DNA of 53,163 nucleotides, from the NCBI GenBank assembly GCA_024707405.1, contig JANPZU010000006.1, positions 1 to 53,163 on the forward strand, in the 5' to 3' direction. Under the pieces are notes generated by a model. The model did not search any database. It saw nothing but the letters and a program-made list of their open reading frames with translations, and was not told the DNA's origin. The position numbers were made by a program, and so were the translations under genes. Every line of letters starts with the position of its first letter. Position 1 is the first letter of the stretch. The stretch is from Luteimonas sp. (GTDB taxonomy: Bacteria; Pseudomonadota; Gammaproteobacteria; Xanthomonadales; Xanthomonadaceae). Positions 8,525-17,358 of this stretch are shown here, in pieces.

Positions 8525-9574
8525 TCACTGCGTCTGCATCGGTGCGTCGATGCGCCCCTGCACGTAGTCGCGCAGCCATGCCAGCGCGGGACGCTCGTTG
8601 CCCTCCGCGTCGATCAGGTAGGCGCGCTGCTCCGTGCGCCACAGGCCGTGCCGGAAACCCCACAGCGTGATGCCGTGCACGCCCGGATGCTCCCAGAACA
8701 CCGGGAAGATGCGCTGGTAGTTGGCCAGTTGCTGTTCGTCGGCGGGGCCGTCCACGTCGAACTCGGTGACGTGGATGGGCAGTCCGGTGGCGGCCAGCGC
8801 ATCGAGGTTGTCGCGGTGTACCGACATCGGCGTGTCGGTCGTGGTCGAGAACGCGTGGCCCTGGATGCCGATCACGTCGATCAGGTCTTCGGCCTGCAGC
8901 AGCCGGATGATGTCGAGGTAGCGCTGCGTGCTGTCGGGCGTGTTGGTGATGCTGTAGTCGTTGAGCATCAACTGCGCATCCGGGAAGTGCGCGCGTGCGA
9001 GCCGGAACGATTCGAGGATCCACTCCCAGCCGCTTTCGCCGTCGCCGCCGAGAGCTTCGATGTAATTGCCGCCGCCGTCATCGTCCTTCGATGGCGGATC
9101 GTGCAACGGCTCGTTGACGACCTCGACGATGTCGATCGCCGGATAGCGTTCCGCGACCGCGGCGAACCAGGCTTTGATCGCCGCGCGTTGCTCCTGCGGC
9201 GGCAACGGCTTGATCCATTCGGGTTGCTGGTTGCCCCACACCATCACGTGCATCTGGAACGGCAGGCCGTTGTCCTTGGCGAGGCGATAGGCCGCGTCCA
9301 GTCCGTCCCAGCGCATCACGCCGCGCTCGGCTTCCACTTCGCCCCACTTGCCTGCGTTTTCCGGCGTGACCTTGTTCCAGTAGTCGAGGAAGCCTGCATC
9401 CTGCGGCGGACTGTGCGCGCTGCCGAGGAATTTCGCTTGCCCGGCGGCGAGTGCGGTGCTGGCTGGGGCGGCATCGTCCGTGGTGGTGGCGGGCGCATCG
9501 GGTGCGCGGCAGGCGCACAACGCCAGCGGCAACAACAACCACGGTGCGAGCAGGCGGAGCGAAGGTGTCTTCAT
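8525..9574 (-). CDS. GH10 endo-1,4-beta-xylanase, lipoprotein
   Basis: Endoxylanase of 349 residues with a complete GH10 TIM barrel: acid/base Glu155 in VEVVNEP, nucleophile Glu271 in HVTEFDV, and the conserved NKVTPENAGKW and LWGFRHG segments. The start at 9574 gives a lipoprotein signal with the cysteine in LALCAC; in-frame upstream codons to 9712 have no ribosome site. It probably sits on the outer membrane or in the periplasm and cuts the xylan backbone into oligomers for the neighbouring exo-enzymes. It is divergent from the symporter, and the dyad at 9717-9730 lies 143 bp upstream of its start, consistent with repression by the LacI-type protein. Confidence 0.95.
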   Translation of the reverse strand: MKTPSLRLLAPWLLLPLALCACRAPDAPATTTDDAAPASTALAAGQAKFLGSAHSPPQDAGFLDYWNKVTPENAGKWGEVEAERGVMRWDGLDAAYRLAKDNGLPFQMHVMVWGNQQPEWIKPLPPQEQRAAIKAWFAAVAERYPAIDIVEVVNEPLHDPPSKDDDGGGNYIEALGGDGESGWEWILESFRLARAHFPDAQLMLNDYSITNTPDSTQRYLDIIRLLQAEDLIDVIGIQGHAFSTTTDTPMSVHRDNLDALAATGLPIHVTEFDVDGPADEQQLANYQRIFPVFWEHPGVHGITLWGFRHGLWRTEQRAYLIDAEGNERPALAWLRDYVQGRIDAPMQTQ

Positions 9575-9716
9575 GGTTCCGGAACCTCGATGCGGAGGAG
9601 GGAAGGCGCGGTGCTGCCATGCAGCGCGGTGGCAGCCTGCCATGGTCGTGTCGCTGCCTGCGTGCCGCGGTTCCATCGCCAGCCATGCATGTCGAAGGCA
9701 CGGCATCGCCAAACGA

Positions 9717-9730
9717 TGATAGCGCTATCA
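9717..9730. promoter_or_regulatory. LacI-type operator (xyl-box-like) upstream of xylanase
   Basis: TGATAGCGCTATCA is a perfect 14-bp palindrome. It differs from the operator at 9871 by one substitution in each half. It resembles the Xanthomonas xyl-box TGGTAGCGCTAACA and lies 143 bp upstream of the GH10 start. Confidence 0.75.
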
Positions 9731-9855
9731 CCAAGCAATCGCGACATTGCCCTGCAAGTGGAGCAATCGCAATGCGGACGGCAGCAAGATGTCGCTGGAA
9801 TGCTGCGCCGCAACGCGATCCTGTCGAGGAAGAAATCCGAATGCTGCAGCACAAC

Positions 9856-9885
9856 TTGCACAGGGAAAATTGGTAGCGCTACCAT
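9856..9885 (+). promoter_or_regulatory. Symporter promoter with overlapping LacI-type operator
   Basis: TGGTAGCGCTACCA at 9871-9884 is a perfect palindrome matching the Xanthomonas xyl-box almost exactly. A plausible -35 (TTGCAC, 9856-9861) and -10 (TACCAT, 9880-9885) are 18 bp apart, so a bound repressor would cover the -10 and spacer. The promoter is inferred; the palindrome is plain. Confidence 0.78.
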
Positions 9886-10004
9886 AAATCCAGCCTTGCC
9901 CAGCATGGTGCGTCGCACCATGGATGAGGGCTCGTGCCAGCCGGCGCGCAGGCGATGATGGCGCCCGACAGGGGCGGCGTGATCCGGATCCCAGGGGAGT
10001 GTCG

Positions 10005-11510
10005 ATGATCGAACGTGCAAGCACCGCGCCACCGCAAGCCGGGACACTCTCGGTCGTCGAGAAGATCGGCTACAGCGTCGGCGACCTCGCCGCGAACCTC
10101 ATCTTCCAGACGCTGCTGACCTTCCTGGCGTTCTTCTACACCGACGTGTTCGGCATCCCGGCGGCCACGGCGGCGACGATCATCTTCATCGTCGGCATGC
10201 TGGGGGCCTTCGTGTTCACGCCCATCGTCGGCGTGCTCGCGGATCGCACGACGACGCGATGGGGCAAGTTCCGGCCGTGGATCCTGTGGACGGCGGTGCC
10301 GTTCGGCGTACTGTCGCTGCTGGCCTTCAGCACGCCCGACCTGGGCGCGCAGGGCAAGGTGATCTACGCCGGTGCGACCTACACGCTGCTGGCGCTCGTC
10401 TATGCCGCCAACAACCTGCCTTACGCGGCCCTGAGCGGCGTGCTGACCGGCAGCATGGCCGAACGCAACAGCCTGTCGGCGTACCGGTTCGTGGCGGTGA
10501 TGGTGGCGCAGTTCATCATCCAGGTGCTGCTGCTGCCGCTGGTGCTGATCCTGGGCGGCGGCGACAAGGTGCAGGGTTTCCAGAACACGATGCTGCTGTT
10601 CGCCTGCCTGGGCACGATCCTGTTCCTGGTGACGTTCTTCACCACGCGCGAGCGCATCGTGCCGACGCAGGAGCAGAAGTCCACCATCGCGCAGGATCTG
10701 TCCGACCTGGCCAGGAACCGGCCATGGCTGGTGATGCTGGCGCTGACCATCCTCGTGTTCGTCGGACTCGCCCTCAAGGGCGGCATGTACGTCTATTACT
10801 TCAAGTACTACCTGGACGAGGCTGCACTTGCGGCGTTCCTCGATGGCATCGGCTTCAACGGCTTCATCGCCGGACTCAACAGGGTGCTGACCGGCATCGG
10901 GCTGACGTCATTCCAGTGGCCGGAGGATGCGCCCACCTCCGCATTGAGCCTGTTCAACGCCGGCGGGATCATCCTGATGATCATCGGCATCGGCTTCTCC
11001 AAGCGACTGGCCGACCGCTTTGGCAAGCGCAATGTATTCGGTGCGGCGTTGTTCGTCTCTACGCTGTTCCTGTTGGTGTTCCATTTCTACTCGCCGCGCG
11101 CGATCGGCCCGGTATTCGTTTCGCAGATCCTGCACGGCTTCTTCTACGGCATCACCATTCCGCTGTTGTGGGCGATGATCGCCGACGTGGCGGATTGGTC
11201 TGAGTGGAAGAACGGGCGACGCGCCACCGCGATCATTTTCTCGGCGATGATGTGCGGGCTGAAGGTCGGGCTGAGTGTCGGCGGTGCGCTGGTCGCCGGG
11301 ATCCTGGCATACGTCGGCTACGAGGCGGGCGGGGCCGTGCAGTCGCCGGAAACCGTGTCCGGCATCCGGCTCGCGGTGAGCGTGTTGTGCTCGGCACCGT
11401 TCCTGCTCTGCGTGGCGCTGCTGTTCCTCTACGAGATCGACAAGCAGGCCGAAACGCGCATCGAACGCGAACTGCAAGCGCGCCGGCTCGGGATGGAGGC
11501 GGCGGCGTGA
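10005..11510 (+). CDS. GPH-family (MFS) glycoside/cation symporter
   Basis: Inner-membrane transporter of 501 residues with about 12 hydrophobic segments and the look of the glycoside-pentoside-hexuronide:cation (GPH/YicJ/XynB-type) family: an N-terminal KIGYSVGDLAANLIFQ stretch, ADRTTTRWGKFRPWIL after helix 2, and ADVADWSEWKNGRRATAIIF in the C-half. It probably imports xylo-oligosaccharides released by the periplasmic enzymes, using H+ or Na+. The start at 10005 follows AGGGGAG. Its stop overlaps the GTG of the cytoplasmic GH43 gene by GTGA, so import and hydrolysis are coupled. Expression is probably controlled by the operator at 9871. Confidence 0.9.
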   Translation: MIERASTAPPQAGTLSVVEKIGYSVGDLAANLIFQTLLTFLAFFYTDVFGIPAATAATIIFIVGMLGAFVFTPIVGVLADRTTTRWGKFRPWILWTAVPFGVLSLLAFSTPDLGAQGKVIYAGATYTLLALVYAANNLPYAALSGVLTGSMAERNSLSAYRFVAVMVAQFIIQVLLLPLVLILGGGDKVQGFQNTMLLFACLGTILFLVTFFTTRERIVPTQEQKSTIAQDLSDLARNRPWLVMLALTILVFVGLALKGGMYVYYFKYYLDEAALAAFLDGIGFNGFIAGLNRVLTGIGLTSFQWPEDAPTSALSLFNAGGIILMIIGIGFSKRLADRFGKRNVFGAALFVSTLFLLVFHFYSPRAIGPVFVSQILHGFFYGITIPLLWAMIADVADWSEWKNGRRATAIIFSAMMCGLKVGLSVGGALVAGILAYVGYEAGGAVQSPETVSGIRLAVSVLCSAPFLLCVALLFLYEIDKQAETRIERELQARRLGMEAAA

Positions 11511-12559
11511 GCGCGGCATCGCCGGACATGATCGGCGCGGAGGTCGACGTGCACGATCTGTCCGTGTCGAACCTCGACACGTTGGCGCGCCGCGCGATCT
11601 CGCAGCCGTTGCTGACGCATATCCATACCGCCGATGCCTCGGCGCACGTGTTCGAAGGCCGCATCTACATCTACCCGTCGCACGACATCGACGGCGGTGC
11701 GCCCTTCGACGACGACGGCGGGCACTTCTGCATGGAGGACTACCACGTCCTGCGCCAGGATGCGCCCGACGGCGAGGCCGTGGATTGCGGGCAGGTGCTG
11801 CATGTGCGTGACGTGCCATGGGCGGAGCGGCAGATGTGGGCGCCAGATGCCGCGTATCGCGATGGCCGCTACTACCTGTATTTCCCGGCCAAGCAGGCCG
11901 ATGGCCTGTTCCGCATCGGCGTGGCGGTGGGCGATGGCCCTGCTGGTCCGTTCGTGCCGGAAGCGACGCCGATCGAAGGCGCGTACTCGATCGACCCTGC
12001 GGTGTTTGCCGACGACGACGGCGAGCAGTACCTGTACTTCGGCGGCATCTGGGGCGGCCAGATGCAGAAGTACCGTGACAACGTGCATGACGCTGCGCAC
12101 GGCGAACCCGCGGACGACCAGCCTGCCCTCGGGCCGCGCGTGGCAAGGCTGGACGCGGGCATGAAGACGCTCGCCGAACCGTCCCGCGAAATCCTCATCC
12201 TCGACGCGAATGGCGAACCGCTGCGTGCCGGCGACCACGCGCGCCGTTACTTCGAAGGCCCGTGGATCCACAGGTTCCAGGGCCGCTACTACCTCTCGTA
12301 CTCCACCGGCAACACGCGCCTGCTGTGCTATGCCGTCGGCGACAATCCGTATGGGCCCTTCACCTACCAGGGCGTGCTGCTCGAACCGGTGGTCGGCTGG
12401 ACCACGCATCATTCGATCGTCGCGTTCGGCGGCAAGTGGTGGCTGTATTACCACGATGCCCTGTTGTCCGGCGGCGTGACCCACCTGCGCACGGTGAAGG
12501 TGGCCGAACTGCAGCACGATGCCGACGGTGCCATCCGCACCATCAAGCCCTATGGCTGA
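11507..12559 (+). CDS. Cytoplasmic GH43 beta-xylosidase
   Basis: GH43 enzyme of 350 residues without a signal peptide, so it acts in the cytoplasm on imported oligosaccharides. The catalytic triad reads Asp43 (TADASAHVF, base), Asp163 (YSIDPAVF, modulator) and Glu250 (YFEGPWIH, acid). It resembles the GH43_1-type short xylosidases or arabinofuranosidases. I chose the GTG at 11507 because GGAGG lies 7 nt upstream and it overlaps the symporter stop by GTGA; an ATG at 11528 is the alternative. The following epimerase start overlaps its 3' end by 8 bp. Xylosidase activity is the most likely reading beside an oligosaccharide symporter. Confidence 0.88.
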   Translation: MSAASPDMIGAEVDVHDLSVSNLDTLARRAISQPLLTHIHTADASAHVFEGRIYIYPSHDIDGGAPFDDDGGHFCMEDYHVLRQDAPDGEAVDCGQVLHVRDVPWAERQMWAPDAAYRDGRYYLYFPAKQADGLFRIGVAVGDGPAGPFVPEATPIEGAYSIDPAVFADDDGEQYLYFGGIWGGQMQKYRDNVHDAAHGEPADDQPALGPRVARLDAGMKTLAEPSREILILDANGEPLRAGDHARRYFEGPWIHRFQGRYYLSYSTGNTRLLCYAVGDNPYGPFTYQGVLLEPVVGWTTHHSIVAFGGKWWLYYHDALLSGGVTHLRTVKVAELQHDADGAIRTIKPYG

Positions 12560-13406
12560 GTGCGCGGCGGATCTCGCAGCACTCGCCGATGCGACGGCAC
12601 TGCTCTCGCCCGGCCCGTTGATCCGGTTGGCGAAGGACAGGCTCGAGGTGGATCTGGCGCCACGGGCCGGTGGCCGCATCGCGCAGATCCGTTTCGATGG
12701 CGAAGAGCAACTGGTTGGCCCGGGCGATGGCGGATCGGCTGCGATTGCGTGGGGTTGTTACCCGATGGTGCCGTGGGCCGGCAGGATCCGCGACGGCCGA
12801 TTCGCTTTCGACGGCAAGTCCTACCAACTCCACCGCAATTACGAAGGCCATGCGATCCATGGCTTCGGGTTCGTGTCGGCATGGACGGTCGATGCGTGTT
12901 CGGCGGATGCGGCATCGCTGCATGTGCGCCTGCCACGGGAGGCATTCTGGCCGTTCGGCGGCATCGCCCGCCAAGGCATCGAGTTGGGCAAGGATCAACT
13001 GCGGATGGTGTTGTCGATCGAGGCGGAAGAACATGCGATGCCGGCGGTGATCGGATGGCATCCCTGGTTCCGCAAGCCAGAGCGGCTGGATTTCGCGCCG
13101 TCGCATGTCCATCCGCGCGATCGCGACGGCATCGCGACGCTGCCGTTGGCCGCGCCCGGGCCGAGTCCATGGGACGACTGCTTCATCCATGCCGGCGAGG
13201 TGGCGTTGCACCACCGACGCTGGCAATTGCAGTTGCTCTCGGAATGCAGCCACTGGGTCGTGTTCGACGCATTGGCGCATACCACCTGCGTCGAGCCGCA
13301 GACGGGGCCGCCGGACGCCTTCAACCTCGGCTGCGATGTCGTCGCCCCGGGTGCCAGCATCGAGATGTCGATGACGCTCGCATGGCACGACCTGCAACAG
13401 GATTGA
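12552..13406 (+). CDS. Aldose 1-epimerase (mutarotase)
   Basis: Galactose-mutarotase-fold protein of 284 residues. The expected catalytic residues are visible: His103 in IHGFGF, His170 in GWHPWFR (acid) and Glu248 in CVEPQTGP (base). No signal peptide is seen, so it is cytoplasmic. It would interconvert alpha and beta anomers of the sugar set free by the xylosidase before it enters metabolism. The ATG at 12552 overlaps the GH43 stop by 8 bp, making it the last gene of the symporter operon. Confidence 0.9.
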   Translation: MAECAADLAALADATALLSPGPLIRLAKDRLEVDLAPRAGGRIAQIRFDGEEQLVGPGDGGSAAIAWGCYPMVPWAGRIRDGRFAFDGKSYQLHRNYEGHAIHGFGFVSAWTVDACSADAASLHVRLPREAFWPFGGIARQGIELGKDQLRMVLSIEAEEHAMPAVIGWHPWFRKPERLDFAPSHVHPRDRDGIATLPLAAPGPSPWDDCFIHAGEVALHHRRWQLQLLSECSHWVVFDALAHTTCVEPQTGPPDAFNLGCDVVAPGASIEMSMTLAWHDLQQD

Positions 13407-13442
13407 CGGTGCGGGATCGGGGCGATGCCGCGTGCCGGTGCC

Positions 13443-13961
13443 TCAGTCGCGTGGATGCCTGCTGAATTCGCGCACGCTGCCGTCGCGCAACACCAGCGAC
13501 ACGACATACGGCTGCACGCGACCGTCCGGATGCTCCATGCCCGGCGATCCGATCGGCATGCCCGGCACGGCCAGGCCCTTCGCGTCCGGGCGTTCGCGCA
13601 GCAGGCGCAGGATGTCTTCGGCCGGGACATGGCCTTCGACGAAGTAACCACCGACCTCCGCCGTGTGGCACGAGCCCATCGTGTAGGGCACGCCGACGGA
13701 CTGCTTGATCGGCCCCATGTCGTCGACGTTCTTCGCCAAGACGGTGAACCCGGCTTTTTCGACGTGTTCGATCCAGACGCTGCAGCAACCGCAGGATTCG
13801 TGCTTGTGCACGGTCATCAACGGCAGCGTCGCCGAGGACTGGGCGGGCGTCGCGGCCTTCGCCTGCCTGCCGGCATCGGTGGCGGATTCGGCGACGGCGC
13901 AGGCGCCGAGCGACAGGCACAACGCGACGGTGAGGATGTGGCGGGAGGGCAGGATATGCAT
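13443..13961 (-). CDS. DUF411 lipoprotein, probable periplasmic metal-binding protein
   Basis: Lipoprotein of 172 residues with lipobox LGAC (Cys21) and a C-terminal DUF411 domain. The signature HKHESCGCCSVW is at residues 52-63, so three cysteines and two histidines are close together, followed by MGSCHTAEVGGYFVEGHVPA. DUF411 proteins often sit beside copper resistance genes and are thought to bind metal; the exact role is not known. It is on the same strand as, and downstream of, copL-copA-copB and the EF-hand gene, with about 100 bp between it and the EF-hand gene, so it may be the last gene of the copper operon. Confidence 0.82.
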   Translation of the reverse strand: MHILPSRHILTVALCLSLGACAVAESATDAGRQAKAATPAQSSATLPLMTVHKHESCGCCSVWIEHVEKAGFTVLAKNVDDMGPIKQSVGVPYTMGSCHTAEVGGYFVEGHVPAEDILRLLRERPDAKGLAVPGMPIGSPGMEHPDGRVQPYVVSLVLRDGSVREFSRHPRD

Positions 13962-14064
13962 GGGAGGTTTCCATCGGCGGCCGCATCGGGCGATGCGCGG
14001 GGTGTGAAAGGTGCCGGTGCCGCGGGATGACTCGGAGATGGCCCGGGGCACCGGCGAAGCCAGG

Positions 14065-14361
14065 CTATTGCATGCGCACGAGTGCGGCGAATTCACGGCG
14101 GTCGAGCTTACCGTCGCGATTCCTGTCGGACATCGAGAAATGGTCGCGCATCGGATGGCCTTGCGGGAGTTCGTCGAGGCTGACGTGGCCGTCCTTGTCG
14201 GCATCGAGCTTGTCGAAGTCGTCGAGCGTGAGCTTTGCATGCGTCTCGGTGGGCTTCTTGTCGGCAGCGTGCGCGTGGCCGTGGTGTTGCGCGAAGGCGG
14301 GTGTGGCGATCAAGAGCAGGCAGGCCAATGCCAGGGTGCGTCGGGTGTTGATGATGTTCAT
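14065..14361 (-). CDS. Exported EF-hand protein
   Basis: Small exported protein of 98 residues. A signal peptide ends in ATPAFA, followed by a His-rich stretch (HHGHAHA) and two canonical EF-hand loops at residues 53-64 (DADKDG...E) and 79-90 (DRNRDG...E). It should bind Ca2+ in the periplasm, and the His stretch could bind copper. The start at 14361 has AGGACT upstream. It lies 43 bp after copB on the same strand, so it is probably cotranscribed. EF-hand genes in cop clusters are seen elsewhere; the role is unclear. Confidence 0.85.
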   Translation of the reverse strand: MNIINTRRTLALACLLLIATPAFAQHHGHAHAADKKPTETHAKLTLDDFDKLDADKDGHVSLDELPQGHPMRDHFSMSDRNRDGKLDRREFAALVRMQ

Positions 14362-14404
14362 GCGAGTCCTCGTTGTATATGGATGTCGTTGGTGTCGAAA
14401 GCGT

Positions 14405-15487
14405 TCAGAACCAGAAGCGGATGCCGGCCACCACGCGCGTGTCGCGCAAGTGACCGCCATTGGCGCGTGCGATGTCGGTGGTATTGCCCATCGTGCGTTC
14501 GTGCGCGACGCCGATGTAGGGCGCGAAACGCCGGGTGACCTCGTAACGCAGGCGCAATCCCGCTTCGAGTTTCCCGAGTCCCGAGCCGATGCCTGCCTCG
14601 GGTTCGTTCTTCAGCGATGCCGTCGCTTCGACCAACGGTTGCAGGATCAGCCGGTTGGTCAGCAGCACTTCGTATTCGGCCTCGACCTTGAGTTGCACCT
14701 GCCCGCCACTGCCGACGTAAGCGATGGCCGAGACCTCGAACATGTAGGGCGCCAGTCCTTCCAAACCGATCGCGCCCCAGGTGCGTGAATCCGGCCGGAA
14801 CTCCTGCTTCACGCCCGCCACCAGATCCCACCATGGCGTGACGCTGCGGCTGTAGAGGGCATGTGCATTCGTCGAACCGGTGCGTCCCCCACTGCGTTCC
14901 CCGCTGCTCTTCAGGCGCAGGCGGTTCACGTCGCCGCCGATCCATGCGCTGCCTGACCAGGCCTGTCCGGTGCCGTGGTCGGCATCCCAGGCCTCGAACC
15001 GGTTGAAGCGCACGAACCAATGCAGGTCGCTGCCGTGCGCGTGGCCGCCGTGCAGGTGCGGGAAGGCGGCCGCGCGGTCTTCATCGGTCAGTTCGGGAAT
15101 GGGTTCGAGCGGTTCCGTCGGCCCCGGTTTGCGCGGCGTGCAATGGCCCATCGCCGCGTGCTCGGGCGGGCAGCGTGGATCGACCACTTCGGTCGATGCC
15201 GTGTCGTGGCTGTGCCCTTGCGTGGACGGCATCGTGCAATGCCCCATGGCCGCGTGTTCCGGCGTGCAACCGGGATCGCCTGCTTCTTCGGTCTTCGGTG
15301 ACGCCTCGTGCTGGTGCGTGGCGGGCATCGTGCAATGCCCCATCGCCGCATGCTCCGGCGTACAGGTGGGCATGGGGTCTTTTGCGTGCCCGGAATGCTG
15401 CGCTTGGACGGGCATTGCATATGCGAATGCAGCGACGCAGGACAATGCGAGGAGCTTCGGCGACATGTTCGCGAGGATGTATTTCAT
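14405..15487 (-). CDS. copB: Outer-membrane copper resistance protein CopB
   Basis: CopB of 360 residues. A signal peptide (about residues 1-30, ending in MPVQAQ) is followed by a Met/His/Cys-rich region and then a CopB beta-barrel domain (FNRFEAWD to the C-terminal GIRFWF, the aromatic end typical of outer-membrane barrels). The metal-rich region carries three copies of a CTPEHAAMGHCT unit at residues 42, 74 and 106, spaced exactly 32 residues. The start at 15487 has GGAGGAAGG upstream and overlaps the copA stop by ATGA. It is expected to help sequester or export copper at the outer membrane together with CopA. Confidence 0.93.
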   Translation of the reverse strand: MKYILANMSPKLLALSCVAAFAYAMPVQAQHSGHAKDPMPTCTPEHAAMGHCTMPATHQHEASPKTEEAGDPGCTPEHAAMGHCTMPSTQGHSHDTASTEVVDPRCPPEHAAMGHCTPRKPGPTEPLEPIPELTDEDRAAAFPHLHGGHAHGSDLHWFVRFNRFEAWDADHGTGQAWSGSAWIGGDVNRLRLKSSGERSGGRTGSTNAHALYSRSVTPWWDLVAGVKQEFRPDSRTWGAIGLEGLAPYMFEVSAIAYVGSGGQVQLKVEAEYEVLLTNRLILQPLVEATASLKNEPEAGIGSGLGKLEAGLRLRYEVTRRFAPYIGVAHERTMGNTTDIARANGGHLRDTRVVAGIRFWF

Positions 15488-17241
15488 GCGCCTTCCTCCA
15501 CGCGCACTTCGCGCATCATGCCGGCATCCATGTGGTAGAGCAGGTGGCAGTGGTAGGCCCAGCGGCCGAGTGCATCGGCGCGCACGCGGTAACTGCGCTT
15601 CGTGCCCGGCGGCATGTCGACGGTGTGCTTGCGCACCTTGAACTCGCCGTCCTCGTCCTCGATGTCGCTCCACATGCCGTGCAGGTGGATCGGGTGCTGC
15701 ATCATGGTGTCGTTGACCAGCACGATGCGCACGCGCTCGCCGTAGTTCAGCCGCAGCGGCTCGGCGCCGCCGAACGGGATGCCGTCGAACGACCAGGAGA
15801 ACTTCTCCATGTGGCCGGTGAGGTGCAGTTCGATGTCGCGGCCCGGGTCGCGACCGTCGGGATCGTCGAACAGGCTGTAGAGGTCGCCGTAGGTCAGCAC
15901 GCGGCGGCCATTGTCGCGCAGGCCGATGCCCGGGTCGTCCAGGCGCGGTGTCGGCGTCATGGTCTGCATGTCGACCAGCGGGCTCCGCAGTTCGCTCTGC
16001 GGATGCGATTGCATGCCGTCGCCGCCGTGTCCGCCATGCCCGGCATGTGCATCGTGTCCGCCGCCGTTCGCACCGTGTCCGCCATGGCCCATGTCGTCCA
16101 TGGTCAGCAACGGGCGCGGGTCGATCGCGGGAATCGGCGCTTCCAGCCCGGCGCGTACCGCGAGCGTGCCGCGCGCGTAACCAGTACGGCCCATGTCCTG
16201 CGCGAAGATGGTGAAGGCATCCTGTCCGCTCGGCTCGACGATCACGTCGATCGTCTCTGCCACGCACATGCGGAACTCGTCCACCGAGATCGGATGCACG
16301 TACTGGCCGTCGACCGCCACGACCTTCATCTTCAGGCCGGGGATGCGGACGTCGAAGTAGGTCATGTTGGCGGCGTTGATGAAACGCAGCAGCACCTTCT
16401 CGCCGGGGCGGAACTCGCCGCTCCAGTTGTTGGTCGGCGTCACGCCGTTCATCAGGTAGGTGTAGGTGTTGGCGTTGACGTCGGACAGGTCGGTCGGCGT
16501 CATCCGCATCTGGCCCCACGCCTTGCGGTCGGCCATGGTGGCGGCCCAGCCATCGCGGCGCACGTCGCGTATGAAATCGCCGACGGTGGGCTTGTAGTAG
16601 TTGTCGTAGTGCGGCGATTTCTTCAGGCGCGCGAACAGGCCTTCGGGCGAAAGATCCGTCCAGTCCGACAGCAGCACCACGTGCTCGCGATCCCAGTCGT
16701 ATGGCGGCGGTTCGATCGGGTCGATGATCATCGGCCCGTACAGGCCTGCCTGCTCCTGGTGCTTGGAGTGGGCGTGGTACCAGTAGGTGCCCGACTGCCT
16801 GAGCTTGAAGCGGTAGAGGTAGGACTCGCCGGGATAGATGCCGTCGAAGCTCATGCCCGGTACGCCGTCCATGTTCGACGGCAGCAGGATGCCGTGCCAG
16901 TGGATCGAGGTCTGCGTGTGGCCGGGCAGGCGGTTGCCGACGCGGATGGTGACCGTGTCGCCTTCGCGCCAGCGCAGCAACGGCGCGGGCAGGCTGTTGT
17001 TGACGGTGATCGCCGGTCGCGTGCGGCCGGTGAAGTTGACGCGGCTGGCGCCGACATCGAGCTGCAGGTCGGTCTGGGTCAGGATGCCGCCGGGCGTGGC
17101 GTAGGTCGTGTCGCGTGCGTGTGCCGGTGCACGCAACAGGCCCGTGGAGAGCGCCACGCCGCCAAGCGCAAGTCCTGCCACGAAGCGACGGCGCCCGGGC
17201 TGGAAGCCGACGGCGTCCGCGTCGTTGTAACGGGAAGTCAT
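15484..17241 (-). CDS. copA: Periplasmic multicopper oxidase CopA
   Basis: Multicopper oxidase of 585 residues of the CopA copper-resistance type. It has a twin-arginine signal (GRRRFVAGLALGG), three cupredoxin domains and all four copper-ligand segments: HWHG, WYHAHS, HPIHLHG and HCHLLYHMDAGMM. Between domains 2 and 3 (about residues 390-430) is a Met/His/Gly-rich stretch (MDDMGHGGHG and following) of the kind that binds extra copper. It oxidises Cu(I) or stores copper in the periplasm. I chose the ATG at 17241 because it starts the Tat signal; the ribosome site (GGACA) is weak. It follows copL by 117 bp and is coupled to copB. Confidence 0.94.
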   Translation of the reverse strand: MTSRYNDADAVGFQPGRRRFVAGLALGGVALSTGLLRAPAHARDTTYATPGGILTQTDLQLDVGASRVNFTGRTRPAITVNNSLPAPLLRWREGDTVTIRVGNRLPGHTQTSIHWHGILLPSNMDGVPGMSFDGIYPGESYLYRFKLRQSGTYWYHAHSKHQEQAGLYGPMIIDPIEPPPYDWDREHVVLLSDWTDLSPEGLFARLKKSPHYDNYYKPTVGDFIRDVRRDGWAATMADRKAWGQMRMTPTDLSDVNANTYTYLMNGVTPTNNWSGEFRPGEKVLLRFINAANMTYFDVRIPGLKMKVVAVDGQYVHPISVDEFRMCVAETIDVIVEPSGQDAFTIFAQDMGRTGYARGTLAVRAGLEAPIPAIDPRPLLTMDDMGHGGHGANGGGHDAHAGHGGHGGDGMQSHPQSELRSPLVDMQTMTPTPRLDDPGIGLRDNGRRVLTYGDLYSLFDDPDGRDPGRDIELHLTGHMEKFSWSFDGIPFGGAEPLRLNYGERVRIVLVNDTMMQHPIHLHGMWSDIEDEDGEFKVRKHTVDMPPGTKRSYRVRADALGRWAYHCHLLYHMDAGMMREVRVEEGA

Positions 17242-17358
17242 GGGGTGTCCTCGAATGCCGGCACGCGGAATGGTTCCGTCCGGATGCCTGGATGATCGGT
17301 GCGGCGGCGCGTTGCGCCACACGCGGTACGCACGCCTGCCATGCAGGCGCGGGAGGAC

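Larger units (their letters stand above)
9575..10004. other. Divergent control region, xylanase / sugar symporter
   Basis: This 430-bp stretch has no supportable gene. It holds two perfect palindromic operators (9717-9730 and 9871-9884) and a candidate symporter promoter. The symporter ribosome site is AGGGGAG at about 9992-9998, before the ATG at 10005. Confidence 0.7.

Noticed and set aside
9575..10004. In-frame upstream extensions of the xylanase and symporter genes into this interval
   Set aside because: They cover the operators and lack ribosome sites; internal starts at 9574 and 10005 give normal signal or membrane N-termini.
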